Shown here: piece by piece, positions 1-8,461 of the stretch
How the letters are laid out: each line of letters opens with the position of its first letter
Numbering within the stretch: position 1 is the stretch's first letter
NCBI GenBank assembly: GCA_041163745.1
Contig: JBEAQU010000033.1
Span: forward strand, 1 to 64,000
Length of the DNA stretch: 64,000 nt
Source of the DNA: UBA6168 sp041163745
GTDB taxonomy: Bacteria > Bacteroidota > Bacteroidia > Chitinophagales > Saprospiraceae
Direction of reading: 5' to 3'
Notes under the pieces: model-generated
The model's input: the letters and a program-made list of their open reading frames with translations, nothing else
The model's database searches: none
What the model was told of the DNA's origin: nothing
Program-made: the position numbers and the translations under genes

Positions 1-140
1 GCTCCCCACTTCGCGGGGAGGGATTTCGGCGCTGGGCAGATTCTTTGTGGCCGGGACAGACTGCCCCCCCGCTTCGCGGGCTGGTTTGCTACGGATTGGT
101 GAGCTGACCGTATGGTTCAGCAATTGGGATGCAAAGAGGC
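1..140. repeat. Partial copy of the CCCCGC hairpin repeat family, left window edge
   Basis: Two hairpin cores are visible: a degenerate CCCC-ACTTC-GCGGGG near 5-18 and CCCCGCTTCGCGGG near 67-80. They are followed by GCTACGGATTGGTGAGC and a TATGGTTC stretch that resemble the trailing parts of the copies at 1850-1880 and 34625-34660. The copy is cut by the window edge, so its full extent is unknown. The rest, up to the P450 start at 268, shows no gene. Confidence 0.7.
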
Positions 141-267
141 TGCCTAAGCGACATTTTGAATTGCACCCTTTGTGATCCTACAGTTTGGTTCATGCCCGGG
201 TACAGCCTTTGGCCGATGGCCCATTTCATCCACGCGGGAACATTTTCCCACAAAATCAAACTTCATC

Positions 268-1488
268 ATGAAAAAAGCGTCGCTGCTCGATTCCTTCCGC
301 CGGCTGTTCGCCAGGGGGATTTCCCGAAAGGTGCAGCCGCCACCGGCTCAGGAGACGGAATGCCTGTTCGCCTCCGGCACATCCCCTGAAAAGATGCTGG
401 CCGTCCTGGAGCGCTTGCGGGAAAAAGGCCCGATCCATTGCCCGGCCGGGAAAGACGAGCGATTGGTGACGGATTACGCCCTGGCCAGGAAAGTCCTTCG
501 GGAGCACCATCTTTTCTCCAGCCGGCCGGTGTCTGTCATCGAGGAACTGCTGATCGGTGCAGACCCGCCGGAGCATGGTAGGGTCCGTTCGCTGCTGCAG
601 CCCCGATATTCGCCAAGGCAGCTGGAAACAATCCATTCCTTCCTGGAAACATTGGTGCGGGAAAAACTGGACGAACTGGCGCGGCAGCCAAGCTTCGACT
701 TGGTGGAATGTCTTGCCATCCCCTTGGCCGTGGAGACAAACGACCGGGTGCTGGGCATCGGAAAAGGAATCAGCCAGTCGCTGTACACGGCCACGCCCGG
801 TGGCGTCTTTTTCCAGTTGGATCATCTTCAGGATGAAACGAAATTCGCGTTCTTCGAAGAATTTCTCCTGCGGGATGAATGTCCCCCCATGCACGAAGGA
901 ACCATTCCGCAGCTGAGGAAGATGGTAAGGGCGGGCACACTGACCCATGCCCAGGCTGTCAGGCTCTCCATTCTTCTGTGGATTGCGGGGTCGGGAACCG
1001 TCAGCGTACTGTTGGGAAACATCGGCAAAGACCTCCTGACGAACCCGGCTATCCGCGACCGATTACGGCGACAACCCGACCGAATCGGGCATTTTGTGGA
1101 GGAGAACCTACGCTTGCATCCACCCGCCCATCAGATCGCCCGGACAACCACCCGGCCGATGGAGATCGGAGGGCAGGAAATCAAGGAAGACGAACTGTTG
1201 CATATCAGCACCATCGCCGCCAACCGCGACCCGGCTATGTTCACCAACCCGAATGCGTACGATCTGGAGCGGTCCGGCAGCCGGCACCTCTCCTTTGGCT
1301 ACGGGGCACATACGTGCCTGGGCAACCAGCAGGCCCGTATGCTGGCCTGGCATTTCACCACCGCGTTTCTTCCGCTTGCCGACCGCCTGGAACCCAACCC
1401 GACGGAACCGGTCGTCCCGTTTCGGTCCGTTGACCTTTGCGGGTATGCCCGGTATCCGGTCCGGTGGAAACAAAACACACCTGCCTGA
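268..1488 (+). CDS. Stand-alone cytochrome P450 (bacterial class)
   Basis: Predicted haem-thiolate monooxygenase of 406 aa, soluble, with no membrane anchor. The haem loop reads FGYGAHTCLG with the proximal Cys at about residue 350; the K-helix ExxR is ENLR followed by HPP; the I-helix reads AGSGT. The open frame runs back to 172, but ATG 268 (MKKASLLDSF) gives the usual bacterial P450 length and is preferred. The conserved block LLIGADPPEH..VRSLLQP closely matches the P450 halves of the two AT-P450 fusions at 8462-12789, so this is a third paralogue without the acyltransferase domain. It is separated from that operon by a repeat copy and the glycosyltransferase. The residue normally acidic in front of the I-helix Thr is Gly here. 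No ferredoxin or reductase gene is nearby. The substrate cannot be read from sequence; participation in the neighbouring pathway is inference. Confidence 0.9.
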   Translation: MKKASLLDSFRRLFARGISRKVQPPPAQETECLFASGTSPEKMLAVLERLREKGPIHCPAGKDERLVTDYALARKVLREHHLFSSRPVSVIEELLIGADPPEHGRVRSLLQPRYSPRQLETIHSFLETLVREKLDELARQPSFDLVECLAIPLAVETNDRVLGIGKGISQSLYTATPGGVFFQLDHLQDETKFAFFEEFLLRDECPPMHEGTIPQLRKMVRAGTLTHAQAVRLSILLWIAGSGTVSVLLGNIGKDLLTNPAIRDRLRRQPDRIGHFVEENLRLHPPAHQIARTTTRPMEIGGQEIKEDELLHISTIAANRDPAMFTNPNAYDLERSGSRHLSFGYGAHTCLGNQQARMLAWHFTTAFLPLADRLEPNPTEPVVPFRSVDLCGYARYPVRWKQNTPA

Positions 1489-1529
1489 CCGGCGGGCCCT
1501 GGTCACCGGCGAGCCCTTCCGCAGGGGCG

Positions 1530-1900
1530 CAAACCAAATTGTCGGTTCGGCTTGATCTGCATGGATGCATCATGTCGCGGCCGAAGCGCGGTGATGGAAT
1601 GGTGGATTCGTTGGAGGTGGATGTATTTTTCCCCGCTTCGCGGGGATGCTGGTACGCGAATTTTAGAGAATTAGGCTAATTACAGGGATTTTTTCTTTTT
1701 TTAATTTTTTGATAGCAAGCGGATTGGGTATTTCGCCGCCTTTTTATTAGTGGAATTTTGCTCCCCGCTTCGCGGAGAGAGGTACGCGGCGTTGGGTACG
1801 GATGTGGAAGAGAGAACGGGATTCCCCGCTCGCGGGGAAAGCTGGTATCCTAAGCATTTGCGACCCGACTGTTTGGTTTGCGCCCTTCTGCGGTCTTTTG
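1530..1900. repeat. Copy of the CCCCGC hairpin repeat family between P450 and the operon
   Basis: It begins with a leader (AAATTGTCGGTTCGGCTTGA, then GCGGCCGAAG and GTGATGGAATGG) that recurs near 15012 and 33730. It continues with hairpin CCCCGCTTCGCGGGG at 1631-1645, GCTGGTAC, the AT-rich core GAATTAGGCTAATTACAGGG plus a T-tract, and a second hairpin at 1763-1775. A third hairpin, CCCCGCTCGCGGGG, lies at 1824-1837, followed by a GACTGTTTGGTTTGCG tail. No coding potential is evident. The 168-codon open frame across it (1750-2256) is not believed. Confidence 0.85.
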
Positions 1901-2268
1901 GGACCATGCGTTCGATTCCATTACCAGCTCGATGGAAATTGGCATATTTTTGTTGCAGTGCTTTTCTCGATGCCAGCCGACCTGAGCATCCCATACAGGC
2001 TTCAACACAAAACGGTCTCCCCCGGCCGGTGCGATCCGGTGTGAACCCTGCTGTTTACGCCACTTTCCTGCTCTTCCATTCGAAGGTCGAGCTGCGACAT
2101 TCTTCCGCAGCCCTTCTTGCCATGTGCCGGTCGGCGCACGTTTCCGTGGCAAAGGCACCTGGTGTGCTGCATGATGTTCGGACCGCCCGCGCGCAAATGA
2201 CGAATCCCATTCGCTATCCGGTCGATGTCACGCTGTCATCCGCTTACTGCACATGACGGACAGCCGTC
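1901..2268 (+). promoter_or_regulatory. Leader of the biosynthetic operon with possible -7 box at 1945-1952
   Basis: No gene is seen in this stretch. TATTTTTG at 1945-1952 is a perfect match to the Bacteroidota -7 consensus TAnnTTTG, but no convincing -33 TTG sits 19-21 bp upstream. If used, it would give a leader of about 310 nt before the glycosyltransferase at 2269. Confidence 0.35.
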
Positions 2269-3552
2269 ATGAAGCCTTCGATTCATAACGATATCCGAAT
2301 GATTGCTTTCGCCTATTACAGCACGCCATCCGATGTCAGCGGGGTCACGACCTGGCTGGTGCAGCTGGCGGTCTGGCTGAAGGCACAGGGCTACCCTGTC
2401 ATGTTCCACCTCCAGCATTTCGGCGGGGATATCCGCGACAGCGGATTTGGCCGTCGATTGTCGAGGCATGGCATACCGTACGAAATCGTCCATCGGTCCA
2501 TTTATACAGAGGAAAATGTCCGGAACGTATTGTCTTTTCTGAACCGATACCAGCCGAGGGTATTCCTGCCGCAATGCATCCATGCCTTCTACTATGCGGG
2601 CATGGTGGGCGGGCGGCGGGGTCTTCCATGGGTGTACACCATGCATGCGGACGGAGCCTACTACTGGAGCATGGCGGAGGTCTTGGCGTCGGAGCGGGCG
2701 GGCGGCAGGGTTGTGTGTGTGTCCGAACACCTGCGGCGGGAGCTGCGGCGGCGGCGGTTGGCGGAGCAGCCCCTGACCATCCCGTGCGGGGTGTCGCTGC
2801 CGGATCGGACGGCCCGTTATCGGGACCGGCCTTTCCGGATTGTGTACAGCGGACGGGTCGTGGAATACCAGAAGCGGATCGGCCTGGTAGTGGAGACCAT
2901 GCTGACGGCCTGCCAGGGCTGCCCGGACTTGGAATGCATCGTGATCGGGGATGGCGACGGGCTGGCGGAAGCCCGGCGCCAGGTATCGCAAAGCCCGGTT
3001 CGGGACCAGATCCGCTTCACCGGTCGGCTGTCGCCGGAGCAGGTATGGGAACAGTTGGCGGAAGCACAGGCGCTGCTGCTGATGTCCGATTACGAAGGCA
3101 TGCCGGTCGCCGTATTGGAAGCCATGGCGGCGGGTGTGGTGCCGGTGGTGCGGCGCAGCGAAAGCGGCCTGCCGGAGATCATCCGCGAGGACCGGAGCGG
3201 CTGTTGGGTGTCCGACGACCCCGCCGAAGCGGCAAGGGAACTGCAGCGGCTCAGCCGGGAACCGGCACGTTGGGAGCGGCTGTCGCAAGGGGCACGGAAA
3301 CAGGTGGCCCAGGGATACGGTATGGAGCCCAATTTCCGGAAATGGAAATCCTTGCTGGACGAACTGCTGCGGGACTCGTCTCCCCGCTATCCCCTTCCCA
3401 CGGATGGCGATTGGCAGCTGCCGCCGGTACCGGAAGGACTGGAACGAATCGACACCCGGCTGCCGCCCCCGGAAAAAGGCACTTTCAAACGGCTGACAAG
3501 CCATTTGTTCCGGCTGAGGGACAGGCTGGCAGCGAAGCGAAACCAACAATAA
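2269..3552 (+). CDS. Family GT4 glycosyltransferase
   Basis: Predicted retaining GT-B glycosyltransferase of 427 aa, cytoplasmic. The N-terminal half begins MIAFAYYSTPSDVSGVTTW, the Gly-containing acceptor-domain loop typical of GT4. The C-terminal nucleotide-sugar domain shows the hallmark E-x7-E region, SDYEGMPVAVLEAMAAG, at about residues 270-290. It is the first gene of a co-directional run to 12789, 50 bp before the ABC transporter. ATG 2269 is the first start; ATG 2299 is an alternative that would remove ten residues. The sugar donor and acceptor are unknown. Its position suggests that it decorates the product of the operon (inference). Confidence 0.85.
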   Translation: MKPSIHNDIRMIAFAYYSTPSDVSGVTTWLVQLAVWLKAQGYPVMFHLQHFGGDIRDSGFGRRLSRHGIPYEIVHRSIYTEENVRNVLSFLNRYQPRVFLPQCIHAFYYAGMVGGRRGLPWVYTMHADGAYYWSMAEVLASERAGGRVVCVSEHLRRELRRRRLAEQPLTIPCGVSLPDRTARYRDRPFRIVYSGRVVEYQKRIGLVVETMLTACQGCPDLECIVIGDGDGLAEARRQVSQSPVRDQIRFTGRLSPEQVWEQLAEAQALLLMSDYEGMPVAVLEAMAAGVVPVVRRSESGLPEIIREDRSGCWVSDDPAEAARELQRLSREPARWERLSQGARKQVAQGYGMEPNFRKWKSLLDELLRDSSPRYPLPTDGDWQLPPVPEGLERIDTRLPPPEKGTFKRLTSHLFRLRDRLAAKRNQQ

Positions 3553-3602
3553 TTCAGAACCATTGACGATGCGGCGGCGACACATCCGCGCCGGCGTATC
3601 CA

Positions 3603-5354
3603 ATGCCAACCGACATGCTCGATTCATTCAAACGGCGGATCACGTCCCTGCAGGGTTACCTGGATGCCTGGCGTTACCTCGGCAAACTCACCGTCGGACA
3701 CCGTCGGATCCTGGTCTTCGGCATCCTGCTGTTGGTACTGAACGAGTTCCTCTATCTCCCCAACCTCTGGCTGATTCGGCATATCGTGGACCGTGTCATC
3801 CCTGAAAACCAGTTGTTACAGCTGTCGCAGATAGCCGCCTTCCTGATCATGTACAACATCGGGCGCGTGATCCTGCCTTTCCGGACCAAAAAAATGCTGT
3901 ACCGGGTCATCCATCGCATGCTTGCCAACCTCCGGCGCGCCCTGCTTTCGAAGATATTGACCTTCCCGCACCATTATTTCATGGAAAAGGACCGGACGAT
4001 CCTCCAGACACAGATCGTCCTGGAAACAGACCGGCTATCCAACAGCATGAAGGTCATGACCGTTCAGGTACTGTCCAACCTGGCCAGCATGCTCATCCTG
4101 CTACCCTTCCTGGTCTACGCCAGTGTGCCCTTGTTCGCGGTGAGCGTCGCTTTCCTGCCCATCCTGTACCTGGCCAACAAGCGCAACACCAAGGCCCTGT
4201 TCAAGCGGCACCAATCCTTCCGGGTCGCCATGGAGCAATACAGCAAGGCCACCACCTTCGTCACGTCCCTGGTGGAGCTGATAAAATTCCGAAGTACGGA
4301 AGACCAGGAGAAAGAAAGATACCGGGAAGTGGTGGAGCGCCTCCGGGGCCAGGCCATGGAGCGGGACGAGCAGTTGCTGCGGACCGCTTTCATCCAGGGA
4401 ATGATCCAGACGCCATCCTCCTATCTCATCCTGATGTTGGGCGGATGGTTGGTCGCCATCGGTTCCCTCAGCCTGGGCTCCCTGCTGACATTCTTCATGG
4501 CCAGCCGCCTGCTGCAGGAAAAGACCAAGCAGCTGCAGGCCGGCCTGCCGGCCTTCATCGAAGGGAACGAGGCGCTGCAGGTGCTGCATGCCATCCTGTC
4601 CGACGATTGGAAGGAGCCCTATCAGGGAACCGTCCGTCCGCGGATGGACGGGGAGATCCGCCTGGCCGGCGTCTCCTTCTCCTACAAGGATAAACAGGTG
4701 CTGCGAAACACCGACCTGACCATCGGCAGGCAGGCTTTCGTGGCGGTCCTCGGCGCCAACGGAAGCGGCAAGACCACCATCACCCGGCTGGTCCTGGGCC
4801 TGTACCGGCCCGATGCCGGCGGCATCTTCTTCGACGGCATCCCGGCGGACGACCTGGATTTCCCATATATCCGGTCGCAGACCGGTATCGTTTCCCAGCA
4901 TCCGCAGTTGGTCGAGGGCAGCATCCTCGACAACATCCGCTACGGCTTCCGTGACATCGGCCTGGCCGAAGTGGAGCAGGTATGCCGCCGGGTGCTCGCA
5001 GATGATTTCATCCGGGCACTGCCGGAGGGATACCATACGCTCATCGGCGAAAACGGCGCCACGCTATCCGGCGGGGAACGGCAGAAGATCGCCTTCGCCA
5101 GGGCCTTGGTCGGCGCACCCCGGCTGCTGATCCTGGACGAACCGACCAACCACCTCGACCGGACCACCGTCGGGGCCATCGTCCGAAACCTGCGCGACCT
5201 GGAGCCCCGCCCCTCCTTGCTGCTGATCACCCACGACCCTTCGATCATCGACATCGTGGATAGGGTCTATCACCTGGAACAGGGTGTGCTGACGCGGTCG
5301 GAACCCGCCGCCGACCTTTCCCTGCCCGTTGAAAACGCAAGCGGACATCCATGA
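3603..5354 (+). CDS. ABC exporter, fused transmembrane and ATPase domains
   Basis: Half-transporter of 583 aa that should work as a homodimer in the inner membrane. Residues about 30-320 carry the multi-helix transmembrane domain. The ATPase domain follows with Walker A GANGSGKTT near 384-392, signature LSGGERQK near 487, Walker B LLILDEPTNHLD near 508 and H-loop THD near 540. This is the type I (MsbA/LipA-like) exporter architecture. The stop overlaps the next start (ATGA at 5351-5354), so translation is coupled to the sulfotransferase gene. The context suggests export of the cluster product or a lipid-linked intermediate (inference). ATG 3615 is an alternative start. Confidence 0.92.
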   Translation: MPTDMLDSFKRRITSLQGYLDAWRYLGKLTVGHRRILVFGILLLVLNEFLYLPNLWLIRHIVDRVIPENQLLQLSQIAAFLIMYNIGRVILPFRTKKMLYRVIHRMLANLRRALLSKILTFPHHYFMEKDRTILQTQIVLETDRLSNSMKVMTVQVLSNLASMLILLPFLVYASVPLFAVSVAFLPILYLANKRNTKALFKRHQSFRVAMEQYSKATTFVTSLVELIKFRSTEDQEKERYREVVERLRGQAMERDEQLLRTAFIQGMIQTPSSYLILMLGGWLVAIGSLSLGSLLTFFMASRLLQEKTKQLQAGLPAFIEGNEALQVLHAILSDDWKEPYQGTVRPRMDGEIRLAGVSFSYKDKQVLRNTDLTIGRQAFVAVLGANGSGKTTITRLVLGLYRPDAGGIFFDGIPADDLDFPYIRSQTGIVSQHPQLVEGSILDNIRYGFRDIGLAEVEQVCRRVLADDFIRALPEGYHTLIGENGATLSGGERQKIAFARALVGAPRLLILDEPTNHLDRTTVGAIVRNLRDLEPRPSLLLITHDPSIIDIVDRVYHLEQGVLTRSEPAADLSLPVENASGHP

Positions 5355-6283
5355 AACACCTGGTCCATATCGGCTATCCCAAAGCGGGCTCCACCTTCCT
5401 GCAGCGATGTTTCGAACAACATCCGGAACTGCTGTATCAAAATTTCGCGATGGGCGGCTTTTACAACCTGCACAGCTTGCCGGAAACGGTGCGGCGGCAT
5501 ACGACGGGGCGTCCATACGCCTATGCCGTCACCAGCACGGAAGTCATCGCCATCGGCAAGGCAGGCTTCCGCTACGGCAGCGGGCGGTTATCCCCTTCCC
5601 ACTATTGCCGATTCCTGGCGGAATATATGCCCGGGGCGACCGTGCTGATGATCACCCGCGGGTTCGCTTCCATGAAGCGCTCCTTTTACCGGCAAAGCAT
5701 CCTGGAGGGATACGGAGGAACCTTTCCCGACATATTGTCCCGCCAAGACCAGCGGGATCGGAACCTCCTCGACTACGACCGCCTGATTTCCGAATACAGG
5801 GAAGCGTTCGGACCGGAGCACGTCATCATGCTCCCTTTCGAGCTCCTTCAAGAGGACAGCGACCGCTTCCTGGCTATCCTGCAGGAAAAGCTCGGCCTCC
5901 GGGAGCCGTTCGCCAACCCGGGGAAGATCAACGAAACCAAACCCGACACCCATCTGTACTGGATCCGGCAGCTCAACCGGTTGCTGTTGGCCTCCCGACC
6001 CATGTGGGGGGAAAAACGTTTCCGGGACTTTTACAACCGATATACCCGGCAGGTGAAGGAAGGAGGTTTGAACACCCTGTTTTCCTGGCTCGCACGCCTG
6101 TTTCCGAATCGCCGCCTGGTCGCGGGGCCTGTACCCCAAGCGCACCTGAAGTCCTGCAAGGGCCTGGCGGAATCGCTCCGCCCGCTCGAGCTGTACCGTG
6201 CATACCACGCGGATTACCTTTGGGAGGCTCCGCCCGGTGACACCGGGAGCCTATCCTTTCCATCAAAAGCCGGCACCGCATGA
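5351..6283 (+). CDS. PAPS-dependent sulfotransferase family protein
   Basis: Predicted cytoplasmic sulfotransferase of 310 aa that would transfer sulfate from PAPS to a hydroxyl or amine. The 5'-phosphosulfate loop YPKAGSTFLQ sits at residues 9-18. A 3'-phosphate-binding segment of the R...SxY type, TRGFASMKRSFY, lies near residues 100-111. The length fits the family. The gene starts inside the stop of the ABC exporter and ends in an ATGA overlap with the UbiA gene at 6280. Sulfation of a glycosyl or terpenoid product of the operon is a reasonable guess. No PAPS synthesis genes are in the window. Confidence 0.83.
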   Translation: MKHLVHIGYPKAGSTFLQRCFEQHPELLYQNFAMGGFYNLHSLPETVRRHTTGRPYAYAVTSTEVIAIGKAGFRYGSGRLSPSHYCRFLAEYMPGATVLMITRGFASMKRSFYRQSILEGYGGTFPDILSRQDQRDRNLLDYDRLISEYREAFGPEHVIMLPFELLQEDSDRFLAILQEKLGLREPFANPGKINETKPDTHLYWIRQLNRLLLASRPMWGEKRFRDFYNRYTRQVKEGGLNTLFSWLARLFPNRRLVAGPVPQAHLKSCKGLAESLRPLELYRAYHADYLWEAPPGDTGSLSFPSKAGTA

Positions 6284-7311
6284 AAACGAACGACCTGTTG
6301 CGATTCACCCGCTATTACGAATGGTGGGATTACAAGCTGGGCATCTTCCTGGGCATCGGGCTGTTGGTCTTGCTTCATTCGGAAACACCGGACCTGGCGG
6401 GTGCATTGGCCCACTTGGGGATGCTGCTGCTGTCCATCGTGGTGGGTGCCGTCTTCGTCAGCCTCATCAACGACTTCTTCGACCTCGAGGACGACCGGCG
6501 CAGCGGGAAGCACAACCGGCAGCAACATTGGCCCCGCTGGAAATCCCTGCTCCTGATCGGCCTAAGCCTGGCCGGCGGAGCCGGCTTCCTGTACTATTTC
6601 CGGGACAGCCTTCCCACCGCCCTGGCCTATCTGCCGCCTTGGATCGCCTTCACGCTGTATTCCGCCCCCCCGTTCCGGTTCAAGGAAAGAGGGATCCTCG
6701 GCAGTCTGGCCGATGCATCGGGGGCGCACCTGTTCCCGACCCTGTTCCTGCTGACGGGCATGTACACATACGGCGGCAGCCTGCCGCCGGGCCCCTTGCT
6801 GGTTAGCTTTGCGGTTTGGTCCTTCTCCTTCGGGTTCCGGTCGATCGCCTGCCATCAGTTCTCCGACCTCGAACACGACCGGCAGGGCGGCATCCACACC
6901 TTCGCCGTACTGCTCTCGGATCCCCGGCGGCTGCGGCGCCTGGCCGTCCTGGCCGTTTCCGCCGAACTGGGCGCCTTTGCCTTCGCCCTGCTGTCCCTGC
7001 GGCAGTACCCTTTGCTGATCCTGCTGGGGACCTACCTGTTCCTCGCCTGGCTGCTGCGGACCTATCGGTCCGTCGACTTCGTGGTCATCGTAAAACCCGA
7101 CCACAGCCGCTGGCGGCTGCTCATGACCTCGTTCTACCAGACAGTCCTGCCGGTGGTCCTGCTGGCACAACTCGCCCTCGCCGCCCCGCGGACCGCCTGG
7201 TTGTTGCCTGTGTTCCTGGTGCTTTTCCTGCGCGACATCCGGACCATCCGCTACGACCTCCTCGAATTATATGACCTGGGGAAGCGAACCGTGTTCAACC
7301 TGATCCGATGA
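6280..7311 (+). CDS. UbiA-family prenyltransferase
   Basis: Integral membrane protein of 343 aa with about eight to nine helices. Both Mg-diphosphate motifs of UbiA enzymes are intact: NDFFDLEDD (NDxxDxxxD) at about residues 67-75 and DLEHD (DxxxD) at about 197-201, the latter followed by RQGGIHTFAV. Family members move a polyprenyl group onto an aromatic or other acceptor; some relatives act as terpene cyclases. The gene is start-stop coupled to the sulfotransferase and ends 11 bp before the toroid protein at 7323, a pairing that points to terpenoid or meroterpenoid chemistry. Housekeeping quinone or haem O roles are less likely because of the neighbours. Confidence 0.88.
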   Translation: MKTNDLLRFTRYYEWWDYKLGIFLGIGLLVLLHSETPDLAGALAHLGMLLLSIVVGAVFVSLINDFFDLEDDRRSGKHNRQQHWPRWKSLLLIGLSLAGGAGFLYYFRDSLPTALAYLPPWIAFTLYSAPPFRFKERGILGSLADASGAHLFPTLFLLTGMYTYGGSLPPGPLLVSFAVWSFSFGFRSIACHQFSDLEHDRQGGIHTFAVLLSDPRRLRRLAVLAVSAELGAFAFALLSLRQYPLLILLGTYLFLAWLLRTYRSVDFVVIVKPDHSRWRLLMTSFYQTVLPVVLLAQLALAAPRTAWLLPVFLVLFLRDIRTIRYDLLELYDLGKRTVFNLIR

Positions 7312-7322
7312 CCGACCATTGA

Positions 7323-8450
7323 ATGCCTATGAAAAATAATTTCACAACCGACCTGCCGACATCCGAAGCCACCCGCGAAGCCGTCTTGCGCGGATTACGC
7401 TTCCTCCGGGAACGGCAGTTCCCCGGCGGTGGCTTCCCTACCCTCACCGCCCAGGCCGTCGGCGGCAGCAACGAGGAAATGGAAACGTTCGAGGACGGCG
7501 ACCGGAAAGGGACCGTCTCGGAAGACCCCCACTCCGTGTTCCCCGCCATCCTGATCGGCCTGTCCCTGCTGCATACGGCCGGTGTCGGACATACCGATGA
7601 CATCCTCCGGCGGCTCTCCGGCTTTCTGCTGGACAACATGCAAAGACACGGCATCTGGCAGCACTTCACCCGGGAACATCCCTTTCATTCCGTGACGCCC
7701 TGCGACCTGGACCTGACGGCCATGGCCAGCGCTTTCCTGACGGCCATGGGCGTGCGGATTCCGGACAACCGCCCGGCCATCCTTTCCAACAAGACGCCCG
7801 ACAAGCGCCTGTACACCTGGTATACCTTCCGACGTCCCATGAACCTGCATCCGGCCAATCTGTCCGAATGCCTGCGGGCGCTCCGAAATCCCGTCAAATC
7901 CTACTTGTTCTGGAAGCACTTCGAATGTGAACGCGACGACACGGATGCGGTGGTCAATGCCAACGTGCTGTCTTACATCGGCCTACGGGAGGAGACGGCG
8001 CCCGTCGCCGCCTGGCTCAACGACATCGTCATCCGGGGGCTGGAGGAGGATTGCGACAAATGGTACCGCAAGCCTTCCACCGTCTATTATTTCTTCTCCA
8101 GGAATTATCACTTGGGTATCACGGCCCTGGAGCCGATGCGGGCGCTTCTCCGGGAGCGGGTGCTGGCTTCCTTCCAAGCCGACGGCAGTGTGGAGAACCA
8201 CCCGCTGGACACGGCGCTCATGGTCTGCACCCTGCTGAACCTGCGATATCCGGAAGACATTCCGACACAAGCCGTTTCCTTCCTCTGTGCCCGGCAGCTG
8301 CCGCATGGCAGCTGGGCCCGCCGGCTTTTCTACTACGGCGGCCCCAAGCGAATCATGGGATGGGGCAGCGAGGAGATGACCACGGCCTGTTGTGTGGAAG
8401 CGCTCCACCGATACGCCAGCGTTCGACCGCCATCCCCCTACACCACTTAA
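7323..8450 (+). CDS. Squalene-cyclase/prenyltransferase-repeat (alpha/alpha toroid) protein, possible class II terpene cyclase
   Basis: Soluble protein of 375 aa made of helical repeats such as AVLRGLRFLRERQFPGGGF and the segment DTDAVVNANVLSYIG. At residues 128-135 it reads DLDLTAMA, aligning with the DxDDTAMA protonation motif of class II terpene cyclases but with the last Asp replaced by Leu. It is only about half the length of hopene or diterpene cyclases, so it may be a single-domain toroid. It lies 11 bp after UbiA and 11 bp before the first AT-P450 gene. Cyclisation of a prenylated intermediate is inference; a non-catalytic toroid protein is the alternative. ATG 7329 is another possible start. 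Confidence 0.7.
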   Translation: MPMKNNFTTDLPTSEATREAVLRGLRFLRERQFPGGGFPTLTAQAVGGSNEEMETFEDGDRKGTVSEDPHSVFPAILIGLSLLHTAGVGHTDDILRRLSGFLLDNMQRHGIWQHFTREHPFHSVTPCDLDLTAMASAFLTAMGVRIPDNRPAILSNKTPDKRLYTWYTFRRPMNLHPANLSECLRALRNPVKSYLFWKHFECERDDTDAVVNANVLSYIGLREETAPVAAWLNDIVIRGLEEDCDKWYRKPSTVYYFFSRNYHLGITALEPMRALLRERVLASFQADGSVENHPLDTALMVCTLLNLRYPEDIPTQAVSFLCARQLPHGSWARRLFYYGGPKRIMGWGSEEMTTACCVEALHRYASVRPPSPYTT

Positions 8451-8461
8451 ACGACATCATC

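Noticed and set aside
1750..2256. 168-codon frame in the repeat region
   Set aside because: It starts inside the hairpin repeat and has no recognisable feature.
2236..3627. 463-codon minus-strand frame opposite the glycosyltransferase
   Set aside because: The GT4 motifs on the plus strand are clear; the antisense product shows no motif.
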